Positions 17,233 to 26,399 of a DNA stretch of 64,000 nucleotides are shown piece after piece (within the stretch, counting starts at the first letter, position 1; the number at the start of each line of letters is the position of its first letter). Below the pieces are notes generated by a model. That model saw only the letters and a program-made list of their open reading frames with translations. It was not told the DNA's origin and ran no database searches. Source of the stretch: a gamma proteobacterium HTCC2207. Lineage in GTDB: Bacteria; Pseudomonadota; Gammaproteobacteria; Pseudomonadales; Porticoccaceae. The position numbers and the translations under genes are program-made. Location of the stretch: positions 559,878 through 623,877 of the forward strand of contig CH672396.1 in assembly GCA_000153445.1 (NCBI GenBank), written 5' to 3'.

Positions 17233-17931
17233 TTACTGTCTGCGGGCGACCAGTTGATAGCTAATTTCCAGCCTGTCTTTTACCCTAAGTAAACCATTAA
17301 ACACCGAGAACGGTTCTATGCCGAAGTCGGTCTGCAAAATCGCGAAGCTGCCGCTAATTACAACGCTATTGGTGTTGGGTCGAGCCACTGTCATCGTTAA
17401 CTGCTGCTCTTGAATAACCCCATGCAGGCTAATACTAGTCGTAACTGGCTGTCCGTCCAGCGCCCCAGAACAATCTAGACTCTGCAGTTGTACAAAAGGA
17501 AATTTCTCGGCTTGCAGGCTAATCAGCATGTTGGTTTTTGTGCCGGCGATATCTTTTTCTGAGGGGGTGGTGAGCAGGTTCGCTCTGTCGCGCAAAACTG
17601 GATCGTCAACAATCAGATTATTTATATCTGCATAGAAATCTGCTCGGCAAGCGTTGTTATCGCCGAGTAGCAGGTAGCCCTGAATATCCCGGCTGGCCAC
17701 TATATGGTCGTGACCAAATTTGGCCATGGCACCGCCGCGCAGGACTTTGATCTGGACCATAGAGCTGGCGCTATCCAGTTGGTAGAGGCTGCGCTGTAAA
17801 TTGGGCTTGGCATAGATGGCGGCTGGAAAGTTGGCCGGTCGCTGTTGTGCGGTGCTGGACTCTTCCCTGGGTGCGGAACAGCCGGCCAATAAAGCCATAG
17901 TCAAAAGTGCTGTGAAAATAGGCGTATTAAT
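17233..17931 (-). CDS. YceI family lipoprotein, apparent ATT start
   Basis: The YceI domain fills the protein; the family forms a lipocalin-like barrel that binds polyisoprenoid lipids such as ubiquinone or its precursors. A lipobox LLAGC is present. From the nearest normal start (TTG 17904) only eight residues precede the lipid Cys, too few for a signal peptide. Reading from ATT at 17931 gives NTPIFTALLTMALLAGC after the initiator, a complete lipoprotein signal, with an upstream stop one step further. The ATT overlaps the TAA of the preceding YceI gene, and GATGAG lies 7 nt before it. An ATT start is rare, so the start remains an inference. Confidence 0.75.
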   Translation of the reverse strand: MNTPIFTALLTMALLAGCSAPREESSTAQQRPANFPAAIYAKPNLQRSLYQLDSASSMVQIKVLRGGAMAKFGHDHIVASRDIQGYLLLGDNNACRADFYADINNLIVDDPVLRDRANLLTTPSEKDIAGTKTNMLISLQAEKFPFVQLQSLDCSGALDGQPVTTSISLHGVIQEQQLTMTVARPNTNSVVISGSFAILQTDFGIEPFSVFNGLLRVKDRLEISYQLVARRQ

Positions 17932-18499
17932 GGGTTAGCTCATCAGTCTGTCGCTGCATATGAACAATAAAGCTAACACTGACATCGATGCCAATCTGCT
18001 CGCCGCTGGACCAGTCGCCAATACCGATAGAAAAGTCGCTGCGTTGAAGGGTTAACTGGCCGCTCATAATAGCCCTACCTGGATTTTCAGCATCTTGTCG
18101 CCAGAGAAATGGCACATCTACTGGCTCGGAAACACCTTTCAAATTTAAGTTGCCTGCGGCGATAAAGTCTTGGCTCGCGTTGCTCTGTGCATTCAGGCTT
18201 TCACTGCTAAAAGTGGCTTCGCTAAAACGGCCAGTATCAAACCAGTCGGCGTTGGCAATTTCACTGTTGAGTTCATCGTCGCTCATATCGGCGCTGCCGA
18301 CATCCACTTTAACCAGAAGCTTTGCCGCTGGACTGTAGATCACGGAGAAGCGTTTAAATTGGCCTGCAATCGGCAGCCCTTGAAAAGTGACTTCATAGTT
18401 GAGTTGGCTGTCCGTTGTCACAGACCGCCACTGTTCGGCGGTGCTGGGCAGGCAAAGTAGTGGGAGAGTTAGCAGTATGGATTTAAGGAAAATTTTCAT
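17927..18499 (-). CDS. YceI family periplasmic protein
   Basis: The 190-residue protein has a signal peptide (hydrophobic core LLTLPLLCLP, cleavage near residue 21) and one YceI barrel domain. Relatives bind long isoprenoid chains. It lies 4 bp downstream of the cytochrome b561 gene and its stop overlaps the apparent start of a second YceI gene, giving a b561-YceI-YceI operon like E. coli yceJ-yceI with a duplicated YceI. Confidence 0.9.
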   Translation of the reverse strand: MKIFLKSILLTLPLLCLPSTAEQWRSVTTDSQLNYEVTFQGLPIAGQFKRFSVIYSPAAKLLVKVDVGSADMSDDELNSEIANADWFDTGRFSEATFSSESLNAQSNASQDFIAAGNLNLKGVSEPVDVPFLWRQDAENPGRAIMSGQLTLQRSDFSIGIGDWSSGEQIGIDVSVSFIVHMQRQTDELTH

Positions 18500-18503
18500 T
18501 AGC

Positions 18504-19040
18504 TTAAAACCACATGCGTCTTAGAATGCTATCGCGGCGTTTGAATTGATGCCATAAGGCTGCACCTATATGCACGGCCAGCACGACAAGCAAAAGTATC
18601 ACTGAGATCTCATGTACTTCTTCGGCAATTTCTTTTAGCGCCTTATTCGGGCCTGTCAGAGCCGGTAGTTCCATAATCCAAAACCAATTGATTGGTCGGT
18701 TGGCTGCTGACGACATCAGCCAGCCGCTGAGGGGCAGCACCAGCATAAGCCCATAGAGCAAACTGTGACCTAGATTGGCCAGCCGTCGCTGGATAAAACT
18801 GGCATCCGGCAGGGTGGGAATAGAGCCTGCCATGCGCCATAGCAATCGCATAATCGCCAGCATCAAAACTAAAATACCAAGGGACTTATGCCAGCCAAAT
18901 AGCTCAAGCTTAAGTGGCGAGTTAGCTAAGTCATCGGCATAAAAACCGAGAGGTATTTGAACCAAGATCAACGCAGCTGTCAGCCAGTGCAAAAACTTGC
19001 TGGGCCAGCCCCATTGTTGCTCTGTATTACGCATATTCAT
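18504..19040 (-). CDS. Cytochrome b561
   Basis: The 178-residue membrane protein has four hydrophobic helices and the heme-ligand histidines expected for b561 proteins: FLHWLTA in helix 1, GWHKSLG in helix 2, and VHEIS and VHIGAALWH near the end. These di-heme proteins move electrons from quinol. ATG 19040 is chosen because AGGGAGA lies 6 nt upstream. It leads the YceI operon, and the pairing suggests quinone or isoprenoid redox work at the inner membrane. Confidence 0.9.
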   Translation of the reverse strand: MNMRNTEQQWGWPSKFLHWLTAALILVQIPLGFYADDLANSPLKLELFGWHKSLGILVLMLAIMRLLWRMAGSIPTLPDASFIQRRLANLGHSLLYGLMLVLPLSGWLMSSAANRPINWFWIMELPALTGPNKALKEIAEEVHEISVILLLVVLAVHIGAALWHQFKRRDSILRRMWF

Positions 19041-19174
19041 CAGAATCTCCCTTTGATTATCTGTCCTGTCCAAACGGATTATCAGCTCAATTCCGACCTA
19101 TGTAAAACAATCAAAAGCGATTACCTCAATCTGCTACTATAGCGCCCTTAAATTTGACCACACAAGATGCCGCT

Positions 19175-20473
19175 ATGGCCAACGAAGCTCCTTTGATTTG
19201 CGAAATTGTTGATTTGATTCATGACGGCCGCGGTGTCGGTCGCCCCGATGGTAAGGCGTGCTTTATCGATGGTGCACTGCCCGGTGAAACCGTTGAATTT
19301 CGTCGTCATAATCAAAAGCGCAATTACGACGAAGCTCATGTGATCAATATTGTCGCCGCTTCGCCAAGTCGCGTTGAGCCCCTGTGCAAACATTTTCCGC
19401 GCTGTGGTGGCTGCACTCTGCAGCATCTCGATCACGGTGCCCAGATCGCCTTTAAACAGCAGCAGCTGTTAGACAGTTTGCAGCGCGTTGATCTGTCGCC
19501 AGAAATCATACTGCCAGCACTCAGTGCGCCCCAATGGGGCTATCGTCGCCGTGCGCGACTCGCCGTGCAGCGGGCCAAAGATGGCCAGATTATCGTTGGC
19601 TTTCGCAATGCCGGTAGTCGCCGTATTGAGCCGATTACTGAATGCCATGTATTGGCGGAGCCTCTGCCGGAGATCGTTGCGGCGCTGCCCGGCTGGATGG
19701 TTAATTTTCCTTCCGGCATTCGTCTATCTGAGATTGAGTTGCTGAGTGCCGACAATGCCGTGGCTATCGCCATCGAGGCCAGTCGTGTGCCATCCGCCAG
19801 CGAACGTGAAGCCATGCTTGCTGAGCTCACCTTTACTGATGCCCAGCTCTGGTGGAAGACCGAAAAGCAGACGGCTTTTAAGCGCATTGATGGCGGTGAT
19901 CAAGCGTTACATGTTGTATTAAATGACCGCATTGAGCTGCAGGTAGAGCCAGGTCAATTTGTTCAGGTCAATAGCGAGATTAATCGTCAGATGATTGATC
20001 AGGTATTAGACCTAGTGCGTACACCTAATTCTGAGCGGGCGTCAGTTGCGGTTGATCTGTTCTGCGGTTCAGGGAATTTTTCACTGCCTCTGGCGGCCCA
20101 GTTTGACCGCGTAATCGGTATCGAGGGGCTCTCCGAGTTAGTGGGAAAAGCTCAAGAGAACGCCCAGCGCAACAATGTTAGCAATGCTGAATTTGTGGTT
20201 TCTGATCTGAGTAACTGGACCGGCATGCGCAAAATTAAAGGCAAAGTTGATCTGGTGCTGCTAGACCCGCCACGAAGCGGCGCTGCCGGAGTCATGCCTT
20301 GGGTTGTAAAAACCAAGGCGAAGCAGGTTGTGTATATTTCATGCCACCCTTCGACCATGGTTCGCGACTTAAAAGTGCTAGTCGAGGCCGGCTATAAAAT
20401 GATCGCGGCTGGCGTAATGGATATGTTCCCGCACACTGCCCACGTCGAGGCGATTGCACTGCTCGAAAAATAG
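19175..20473 (+). CDS. rlmD: 23S rRNA (uracil-1939-C5) methyltransferase
   Basis: The 432-residue protein has an N-terminal TRAM domain, the [4Fe-4S] cysteine pattern C-x5-C-x2-C (CKHFPRCGGC) with a further Cys in ITECHVL, the SAM-binding FCGSGNFSLPLA segment, DPPRSGA, and the catalytic YISCHPSTMVRDL. In most relatives the active-site motif reads SCNP; here it is SCHP. Start choice between ATG 19175 and TTG 19154 is open. It methylates U1939 of 23S rRNA. Confidence 0.92.
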   Translation: MANEAPLICEIVDLIHDGRGVGRPDGKACFIDGALPGETVEFRRHNQKRNYDEAHVINIVAASPSRVEPLCKHFPRCGGCTLQHLDHGAQIAFKQQQLLDSLQRVDLSPEIILPALSAPQWGYRRRARLAVQRAKDGQIIVGFRNAGSRRIEPITECHVLAEPLPEIVAALPGWMVNFPSGIRLSEIELLSADNAVAIAIEASRVPSASEREAMLAELTFTDAQLWWKTEKQTAFKRIDGGDQALHVVLNDRIELQVEPGQFVQVNSEINRQMIDQVLDLVRTPNSERASVAVDLFCGSGNFSLPLAAQFDRVIGIEGLSELVGKAQENAQRNNVSNAEFVVSDLSNWTGMRKIKGKVDLVLLDPPRSGAAGVMPWVVKTKAKQVVYISCHPSTMVRDLKVLVEAGYKMIAAGVMDMFPHTAHVEAIALLEK

Positions 20474-20596
20474 ATTTCAGGGAAACTTTTGACTGTTAGC
20501 CGCATCGGCTTTCAGTTAAACTTCCCCCCCTTTTTAACCTTGCTACATTTAGATCTTCTACATGTAACTGCCACTAGCTATGGGAATGTCCTAACC

Positions 20597-21856
20597 ATGT
20601 TCGATAAAAACCAGACTATTGAGAATTTTGATGCCGAGGTATGGCATGCCATGCAGCAGGAAGATCAGCGTCAAGAGCAGCATATTGAGTTGATTGCCTC
20701 GGAGAATTACACCAGCCCAGCGGTTATGGCAGCTCAGGGTGGTCAGATGACCAATAAATATGCAGAAGGTTATCCTGGTAAGCGTTACTACGGTGGTTGC
20801 GAGTATGTCGATATCACTGAACAGTTGGCGATTGATCGCCTGAAAAGCCTCTACGGCGCAAAGTTTGCCAATGTGCAGCCCCATTCGGGTTCTCAGGCTA
20901 ACAGCGCAGTATTTTTGGCGCTGATCAAAGGCGGCGATACTATTTTGGGTATGAGCCTGGCCGACGGTGGTCACCTTACTCACGGCGCCAAGCCAAACTT
21001 TTCTGGCAAGCTTTACAACCCCATTCAATATGGCCTCAACGCCGAGACTGGTCTGATCGATTACGATCAGGTTGAAGCGCTGGCGATCGAGCACAAACCG
21101 GCAATGATTATCGCTGGTTTCTCTGCCTACTCTGGCATCATGGACTGGGCGCGTTTCCGTGAAATCGCCGACAAGGTCGGTGCCTATCTGATGGTTGATA
21201 TGGCTCACGTCTCCGGTTTGATTGCTGCGGGTGTTTATCCTAACCCAGTGCCACACGCTCACGTTGTGACCTCAACTACGCACAAAACACTGCGTGGTCC
21301 CCGCGGCGGAATCATTATTACTAATGATGAAGACGTGGCTAAAAAATGTAACTCTGCGGTTTTCCCTGGCGGACAGGGTGGCCCTCTGTGTCACGTGATT
21401 GCGGCCAAGGCGATTGCCTTTAAAGAAGCAGCCAGCCAAGAATTTGTCGATTATCAAAAGCAGGTTGTGGCTAACGCCAAAGCTATGGCGGCGAGCTTTA
21501 TCAAGCGTGGATTCAATATTGTTTCCAACGGCACTGAAAACCACCTGATGCTGGTTAGCCTGATCGGCAAAGAGTACACAGGTACAGACGCTGACCGCGC
21601 TATGGGCGAAGCCTTTATTACGGTCAACAAAAATGCGGTACCCAATGACCCCCGTTCACCGTTTGTGACCTCTGGCTTACGCGTGGGTACACCGGCTATT
21701 ACGACTCGCGGTTTTGGTATCGAAGAGACTGTGCAGTTGACTGAGTGGATGTGCGATATTCTCGATAGCCTTGAGAACGGTACTTCTGAGCAGGTGATTG
21801 CTGATGTTAAAGCCAAGGTCCTGGAAATCTGTGCCCGATTCCCTGTCTATGGTTAG
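20597..21856 (+). CDS. glyA: Serine hydroxymethyltransferase
   Basis: The 419-residue PLP enzyme converts serine and tetrahydrofolate to glycine and methylene-tetrahydrofolate. The [13 protein letters not shown] motif contains the PLP lysine, and LIASENYTS lies near the N-terminus as usual. ATG 20597 is the family start; a longer frame from 20489 adds an unrelated leader. A 123-bp leader separates it from rlmD, with a small AGCCG-CAT-CGGCT hairpin near 20497 and a C-run. A strong terminator follows. Confidence 0.96.
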   Translation: MFDKNQTIENFDAEVWHAMQQEDQRQEQHIELIASENYTSPAVMAAQGGQMTNKYAEGYPGKRYYGGCEYVDITEQLAIDRLKSLYGAKFANVQPHSGSQANSAVFLALIKGGDTILGMSLADGGHLTHGAKPNFSGKLYNPIQYGLNAETGLIDYDQVEALAIEHKPAMIIAGFSAYSGIMDWARFREIADKVGAYLMVDMAHVSGLIAAGVYPNPVPHAHVVTSTTHKTLRGPRGGIIITNDEDVAKKCNSAVFPGGQGGPLCHVIAAKAIAFKEAASQEFVDYQKQVVANAKAMAASFIKRGFNIVSNGTENHLMLVSLIGKEYTGTDADRAMGEAFITVNKNAVPNDPRSPFVTSGLRVGTPAITTRGFGIEETVQLTEWMCDILDSLENGTSEQVIADVKAKVLEICARFPVYG

Positions 21857-21904
21857 TCGTTTTACACGTAGTCTCAGTGAGGCAACTTGTGCAAGCAAAT
21901 CGAA

Positions 21905-21935
21905 AAAGCCCTGTTTACTACAGGGCTTTTTTGTT
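21905..21935 (+). terminator. Rho-independent terminator after glyA
   Basis: AAAGCCCTGT (21905-21914) and ACAGGGCTTT (21920-21929) form a perfect 10-bp stem with a 5-nt loop, followed by T-rich sequence. It lies 49 bp after the glyA stop and separates it from the NUDIX gene. Confidence 0.92.
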
Positions 21936-21977
21936 TTTAACTGTAGCCACTAATAATAAAAAAATAGAGACATCATC

Positions 21978-22703
21978 TTGAGCGACACAGCAGCAGATAT
22001 TTTACGCAATGCCGCAACCGTAATGATTTTACGCCAAGCTCAAACTGGCATTGAAATACTACTTTTGCGGCGCAATGCCAAGCTAGCCTTTGCCGGCGGT
22101 GCCTGGGTGTTTCCCGGCGGTGCAGTAGATGCGGCTGATTGCGCGGGCGCTGGTATCGAAGATGAATCACTCACGGCGCGAGTTGCTGCAGTGAGGGAAT
22201 CTGCGGAAGAGTGTGGCCTTGTGTTAGAGGCTGAGCACCTGGTGCACTTTTCTCACTGGACCACTCCGGAGAAATTAACGCGTCGCTTTGCCACCTGGTT
22301 TTTTGCCGCAGTGGTGTCAGAGGCTGATTCAACGGTAGTGATCGATGATGGCGAGATTCACGATTTTCAGTGGCTAAATCCATCTCAGGCGCTGGCGATG
22401 CATGATGCAGGTGAGCTGGATATGATGCCGCCGACTTATATGAGTATTAAGCTAGTTGATCAGTTTGTCAGTGCCGAAGAGGCTCTGGAGAGCTTGCGCC
22501 AGTTTGACGCGTACTGGGTCACTCCGCGATTTGCTCGCGACGGAGAGGTTGGCGTATTACTCTATCCGGGAGACGCCGGTTATGAGACGCAAAATGGCTC
22601 TCTTGCAGGCCCTCGACACCGCTGCATCCTAGGCAATAAGGGTGTCAGTTATATCCACTCTGGCGCGGATGTAGGAATAGCGGTTATGGATAATCCACAA
22701 TAG
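21978..22703 (+). CDS. NUDIX hydrolase
   Basis: The 241-residue protein contains a NUDIX domain with the box ending RESAEECGL and the upstream GGAWVFPGGAVD strand. Such enzymes hydrolyse nucleoside diphosphates linked to another group; the substrate cannot be told. Relatives of this length are related to NUDT19/CoA-type hydrolases. The TTG start gives an MSDTA N-terminus, with AGAGA upstream. It lies between the glyA terminator and nrdR. Confidence 0.85.
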   Translation: MSDTAADILRNAATVMILRQAQTGIEILLLRRNAKLAFAGGAWVFPGGAVDAADCAGAGIEDESLTARVAAVRESAEECGLVLEAEHLVHFSHWTTPEKLTRRFATWFFAAVVSEADSTVVIDDGEIHDFQWLNPSQALAMHDAGELDMMPPTYMSIKLVDQFVSAEEALESLRQFDAYWVTPRFARDGEVGVLLYPGDAGYETQNGSLAGPRHRCILGNKGVSYIHSGADVGIAVMDNPQ

Positions 22704-22758
22704 GCTTCAGAGCCTTATCTTGTGTTAGAATGGCGCCCCTTTTTTTTGATCTAAAGCC

Positions 22759-23232
22759 ATGTATTGTCCCTTTTGCAAAGCTGATGACACCAAAGTTGTA
22801 GATTCTCGTCTTGTCGCCGACGGCGGTCAGGTTCGTCGACGTCGTGAATGTCTCAGTTGCAGTGAGCGTTTTACCACTTACGAGATGGCCGAATTAGTGA
22901 TGCCGCGAGTGATTAAAACCGATGGCACCCGCGAGCCTTTCGATGAAAACAAGCTGCGCGCCGGTCTGCAGCGCGCTCTGGAAAAACGTCCGGTATCCAT
23001 TGAGCAAATTGAAGTTGCCCTGACCCAAATTCGTCATTTTTTACAGGTCACCGGTGAGCGCGAAGTGCCCTCGCGGATGGTTGGTGAAGCGGTAATGAGT
23101 AAATTGCGTGAGCTCGACGAAGTGGCCTATGTCCGCTTTGCCTCGGTTTACCGCAGCTTCCAAGATCTGAGTGAATTCCAAGATGAACTCAATCGCTTAA
23201 ATGCATTAAAGCCCACGGCGGCAGAAGACTAA
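22759..23232 (+). CDS. nrdR: Transcriptional repressor NrdR
   Basis: The 157-residue repressor has the N-terminal zinc ribbon (C3, C6, C31, C34) followed by an ATP-cone domain from about residue 49. It represses ribonucleotide reductase genes in response to dATP/ATP. Its TAA overlaps the ribD ATG by one base (TAATG), the nrdR-ribD order common in gammaproteobacteria. Confidence 0.97.
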   Translation: MYCPFCKADDTKVVDSRLVADGGQVRRRRECLSCSERFTTYEMAELVMPRVIKTDGTREPFDENKLRAGLQRALEKRPVSIEQIEVALTQIRHFLQVTGEREVPSRMVGEAVMSKLRELDEVAYVRFASVYRSFQDLSEFQDELNRLNALKPTAAED

Positions 23233-24353
23233 TGGCCTACTCTGTGGACGATCGCGAATATATGTCTCGGGCCCTCGAATTGGCCGCCAAAGGGCGTTTT
23301 ACGACCAGCCCCAACCCGAGCGTTGGCTGTGTACTGGTTGTTGATGGTGCAATTGTTGGTGAAGGTCACACCCGTCCAGCAGGGGGTAATCATGCAGAAG
23401 TTGAGGCACTGAATGCTGCCGCAAGTGCCAAAGGCGCAACGGCTTATGTCACGCTGGAACCCTGCAGCCACAGTGGCAAGACTGGGCCCTGCGTTGAGGT
23501 GCTGATCGATGCGGGTATCAGCCGTGTAGTGATTGCCTGCGAGGACCCCAATCCCAAGGTTGCCGGTGAGGGCATTAAGTTGCTCCAAGATGCTGGCATT
23601 GAAGTCGCCTGTGGTCTCTATGAAGATCAGGCGCGAGAGTTAAATAAAGGTTTTATCAAACGCCATGAGCAGGGGTTACCCTGGGTTGTGGTCAAGATGG
23701 CCGCTAGCCTCGATGGTCGCACTGCCATGGCCAGTGGTCAGAGTCAGTGGATCACCACACCGGCATCGCGCAAAGATGTACAGCGCTTACGCGCCGCTAA
23801 TTGTGCGATTATTACTGGCATTGGCACTCAGTTGATGGATGATCCCTCGCTGACAGTACGCATCACTAATGACGATCTTGGCGTTACAGATAGCCTGCGC
23901 CAGCCCCTGCGCGTGGTGGTCGATAGCAAATTACAGATGAGTCCCGAGGCGCGGATGTTTGCGCAGCCCGGCGATACCCTGATTGCGACTATGGATGGAC
24001 CGGAGCAGCGCGAAAGGGCGTTGCCGCTGGAAGCGGCTGGTGCTGCGGTTGTGTTTTTGCCGGCTCGCGATGGTCATGTTGATCTGCATGAGTTATTGCT
24101 CGAATTGGCTCGCCGTGAGTGCAACAGCGTTATGGTGGAAGCGGGCGCAGGTTTAGCGGGAGGCTTTGTTGCGGAGGGGCTTCTCGATGAGTTGGTCTGC
24201 TACTGGGCGCCGAAGTTATTTGGCAGCGATGCGCGGCCGATGTTTGAGCTTCCGATTCAGACTATTGATGCCCATTTAGCGCTGGCAGTAAAAGATATGC
24301 GCCAGATTGGTGAAGATATCCGTATTACTTTGAGGCCGGATAAGGACTACTGA
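23232..24353 (+). CDS. ribD: Bifunctional riboflavin deaminase/reductase
   Basis: The 373-residue protein has an N-terminal deaminase with zinc motifs HAEVEAL and PCSHSGKTGPC, and a C-terminal NADPH-dependent reductase starting around residue 150 (VVVKMAASLDGRTA). It carries out the second and third steps of riboflavin synthesis. It is coupled to nrdR; a repeat-bearing 238-bp gap follows before ribE. Confidence 0.96.
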   Translation: MAYSVDDREYMSRALELAAKGRFTTSPNPSVGCVLVVDGAIVGEGHTRPAGGNHAEVEALNAAASAKGATAYVTLEPCSHSGKTGPCVEVLIDAGISRVVIACEDPNPKVAGEGIKLLQDAGIEVACGLYEDQARELNKGFIKRHEQGLPWVVVKMAASLDGRTAMASGQSQWITTPASRKDVQRLRAANCAIITGIGTQLMDDPSLTVRITNDDLGVTDSLRQPLRVVVDSKLQMSPEARMFAQPGDTLIATMDGPEQRERALPLEAAGAAVVFLPARDGHVDLHELLLELARRECNSVMVEAGAGLAGGFVAEGLLDELVCYWAPKLFGSDARPMFELPIQTIDAHLALAVKDMRQIGEDIRITLRPDKDY

Positions 24354-24380
24354 GTTTAGGACCATGATAATGGCCCTAAA

Positions 24381-24478
24381 GTCATCCTGAGCGCGCGCAG
24401 CGCATAGAAAGATCTCTTGCCGGTTTCAGAGCCTAGGGTGGCACACCGAAGAGATCCTTAGGCTGCGCTCAGGATGAC
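24381..24478. repeat. Large imperfect palindromic intergenic element
   Basis: GTCATCCTGAGCGC begins the left arm at 24381 and its complement GCGCTCAGGATGAC ends the right arm at 24478, after GAGATCC/GATCTCTT inner segments. The arms are about 30-38 bp around a 30-nt centre. The sequence family (TCATCCTGAGC...GAGATC) is of the kind found dispersed between genes in many bacteria. It fills the ribD-ribE gap with the unit at 24488. Confidence 0.8.
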
Positions 24479-24487
24479 CTAATACAT

Positions 24488-24523
24488 TGTCATCCCGACA
24501 GAGCGAAGCGCTGAGGGATCTCA
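24488..24523 (+). repeat. Dispersed intergenic repeat, copy 1
   Basis: This unit starts TGTCATCCCGACAGAGCG and ends GAGGGATCTC. It is nearly the same as the copy at 33019-33053, 8.5 kb away, and related to the arms of the palindrome at 24381-24478. Both copies lie between genes. Confidence 0.85.
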
Positions 24524-24591
24524 AAATTAGCCCTTGGCAGATGTCAGCAAACAACGCATTACTACAGAATTAATCAACACAGGCTAACACT

Positions 24592-25206
24592 ATGTTTACA
24601 GGAATTATCAGCGCCCTTGGGGAGCTCACCAACCTCGAGCCCCGTGGCGGCGACGCTCGACTCCATATCAATGCCGGCAACCTGAGTATGGCCGATGTCC
24701 AGCTCGGCGACAGCATTGCCTGCAACGGCACCTGCCTGACCGCGGTAGAGTTAACCGAAAATGGTTTTGTCGCCGATGTGTCAGTTGAGACTTTGACCCT
24801 GACCACTACCGGTGATTTAAAATCCGGCAGCCGGATCAATCTGGAAAAAGCCATGCAGGCCACAGATCGTTTCGGCGGTCATATTGTCTCTGGACATGTG
24901 GATGGTATTGGCGAAGTAGTGTCACTCCACGAAGATGCACGCTCTTGGCGCTTTCGTATTCGCGCGCCTCGCGAACTGGCTAAATACGTCGCCCATAAAG
25001 GCTCGATTACTGTCGATGGCACCAGCCTGACAGTCAATCATGTTGAAGGCGCTGAATTCGAATTAAATATAGTGCCGCACACTATGGTTCATACAATTAT
25101 GGGCGATTATCAGGTCGGTACTAAAGTAAACCTTGAGGTTGATCTAGTTGCCCGTTACCTTGAGCGCCTGTTGCTCGGCGACAAGGCTGCAGACAGCTCT
25201 AACTAA
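24592..25206 (+). CDS. ribE: Riboflavin synthase alpha subunit
   Basis: The 204-residue enzyme shows the MFTGII start and two lumazine-binding repeats (about 1-97 and 98-200). It turns two 6,7-dimethyl-8-ribityllumazine molecules into riboflavin. It heads ribE-ribBX-ribH-nusB-thiL-pgpA. No FMN riboswitch is visible upstream. Confidence 0.96.
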   Translation: MFTGIISALGELTNLEPRGGDARLHINAGNLSMADVQLGDSIACNGTCLTAVELTENGFVADVSVETLTLTTTGDLKSGSRINLEKAMQATDRFGGHIVSGHVDGIGEVVSLHEDARSWRFRIRAPRELAKYVAHKGSITVDGTSLTVNHVEGAEFELNIVPHTMVHTIMGDYQVGTKVNLEVDLVARYLERLLLGDKAADSSN

Positions 25207-25265
25207 CGAATTTTAAAACCTTAAAGCTAATCGTAATAAACGGTCAAGATTGGAAGAAAATAACA

Positions 25266-26384
25266 ATGGTACTCAATACAATAGAAGAACTGATTGAAGA
25301 TATCCGTCAGGGCAAGATGGTTATTTTGATGGATGATGAAGATCGCGAGAATGAAGGTGATCTGGTTATGGCTGCGCCAATGGTGCGTGCCCAGGATATT
25401 AATTTTATGGCTACCCATGCGCGCGGACTTATCTGCCTGACGCTGCATGAAGATCGCTGCAAACAGTTAGAGTTGGCGATGATGGTTAACTCGAGCCAGA
25501 ACAATGCGAGTCATGGCACCCCGTTTACGCTGTCGATTGAAGCTGCAGAGGGTGTAACTACCGGTATTTCGGCTGCTGATCGCGCCCGTACAGTGCAAGC
25601 TGCGGTTGCCAGCAGTGCGCGTCCCGAAGATATAGTTCAGCCGGGACATATCTTCCCGCTAAAGGCCCAGCCTGGCGGTGTTCTCAGTCGCGCAGGTCAC
25701 ACTGAAGCCGGTTGTGATATGGCGAAAATGGCGGGTTTTGAACCTGCTGCAGTGATCGTTGAAATTATGAATGAAGACGGCACCATGGCACGTCGCGATG
25801 ATCTCGAAGTATTTGCCCAGAAACATGATCTGAAAATCGGTACTATCGCTGATTTGATTCACCATCGTTTGGTTACCGAGAAAACAACTACCTGCATCAG
25901 TGAGCGCGCAGTAAGCACTAGCTTCGGCGATTTCACCCTAAAAACCTACCATGATGATGTTCATGGTGAGAAGCATTTCGCCTTGGTGATGGGCGATGTC
26001 ATTGGTGAAGAGCCGGTGTTAGTCCGTGTACACACCAACCGATCTGCTCGTGATCTACTGGCTATTGAAGATTCCAGCACCTTTAAAAGCTGGTCTTTCC
26101 ACAAAGCCCTTGAGCGTGTAGCCGCTGAAGGTCGCGGTGTGGTGGTATTGCTCTATTATCCTGAATCCTCCGAGGACATCGATCGCAGTATCGAGCAGAT
26201 CCTCAATCCAGGTCAGGCTCGCAGTCAGCAAGCCAGCGAAGTGGTCTATCAACAGGTCGGCACTGGATCGCAGATTTTGCGCGACCTTGGTATTCAAAAG
26301 ATGCGTCTGATGAGTGCACCGTTTAAATTTACCGGCATCTCCGGCTTTGATCTCGAAGTCGTTGAGCATGTTGACTACGAATAA
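25266..26384 (+). CDS. ribB: 3,4-dihydroxy-2-butanone 4-phosphate synthase with degenerate GTP cyclohydrolase II domain (RibBX type)
   Basis: The N-terminal ~200 residues form an intact DHBP synthase with [16 protein letters not shown] and HTEAGCDMA motifs. The C-terminal half resembles GTP cyclohydrolase II but has lost its zinc cysteines: the place of [16 protein letters not shown] in RibA is held by [16 protein letters not shown], and the RQEGRG motif has become YYPESSED. So it likely has only synthase activity. The window carries a separate intact RibA at 31491. Confidence 0.93.
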   Translation: MVLNTIEELIEDIRQGKMVILMDDEDRENEGDLVMAAPMVRAQDINFMATHARGLICLTLHEDRCKQLELAMMVNSSQNNASHGTPFTLSIEAAEGVTTGISAADRARTVQAAVASSARPEDIVQPGHIFPLKAQPGGVLSRAGHTEAGCDMAKMAGFEPAAVIVEIMNEDGTMARRDDLEVFAQKHDLKIGTIADLIHHRLVTEKTTTCISERAVSTSFGDFTLKTYHDDVHGEKHFALVMGDVIGEEPVLVRVHTNRSARDLLAIEDSSTFKSWSFHKALERVAAEGRGVVVLLYYPESSEDIDRSIEQILNPGQARSQQASEVVYQQVGTGSQILRDLGIQKMRLMSAPFKFTGISGFDLEVVEHVDYE

Positions 26385-26399
26385 TCACAGGAACAGAGC

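Noticed and set aside
20489..20596. Longer glyA start
   Set aside because: The extra 36 residues are not family-like; ATG 20597 gives the usual N-terminus.
20591..21262. 223-codon minus-strand frame inside glyA
   Set aside because: A shadow of a highly conserved gene with no recognisable domain.
24354..25265. Possible FMN riboswitch before ribE or ribBX
   Set aside because: The conserved RFN segments are not present in either gap; only the dispersed repeats fill the first.
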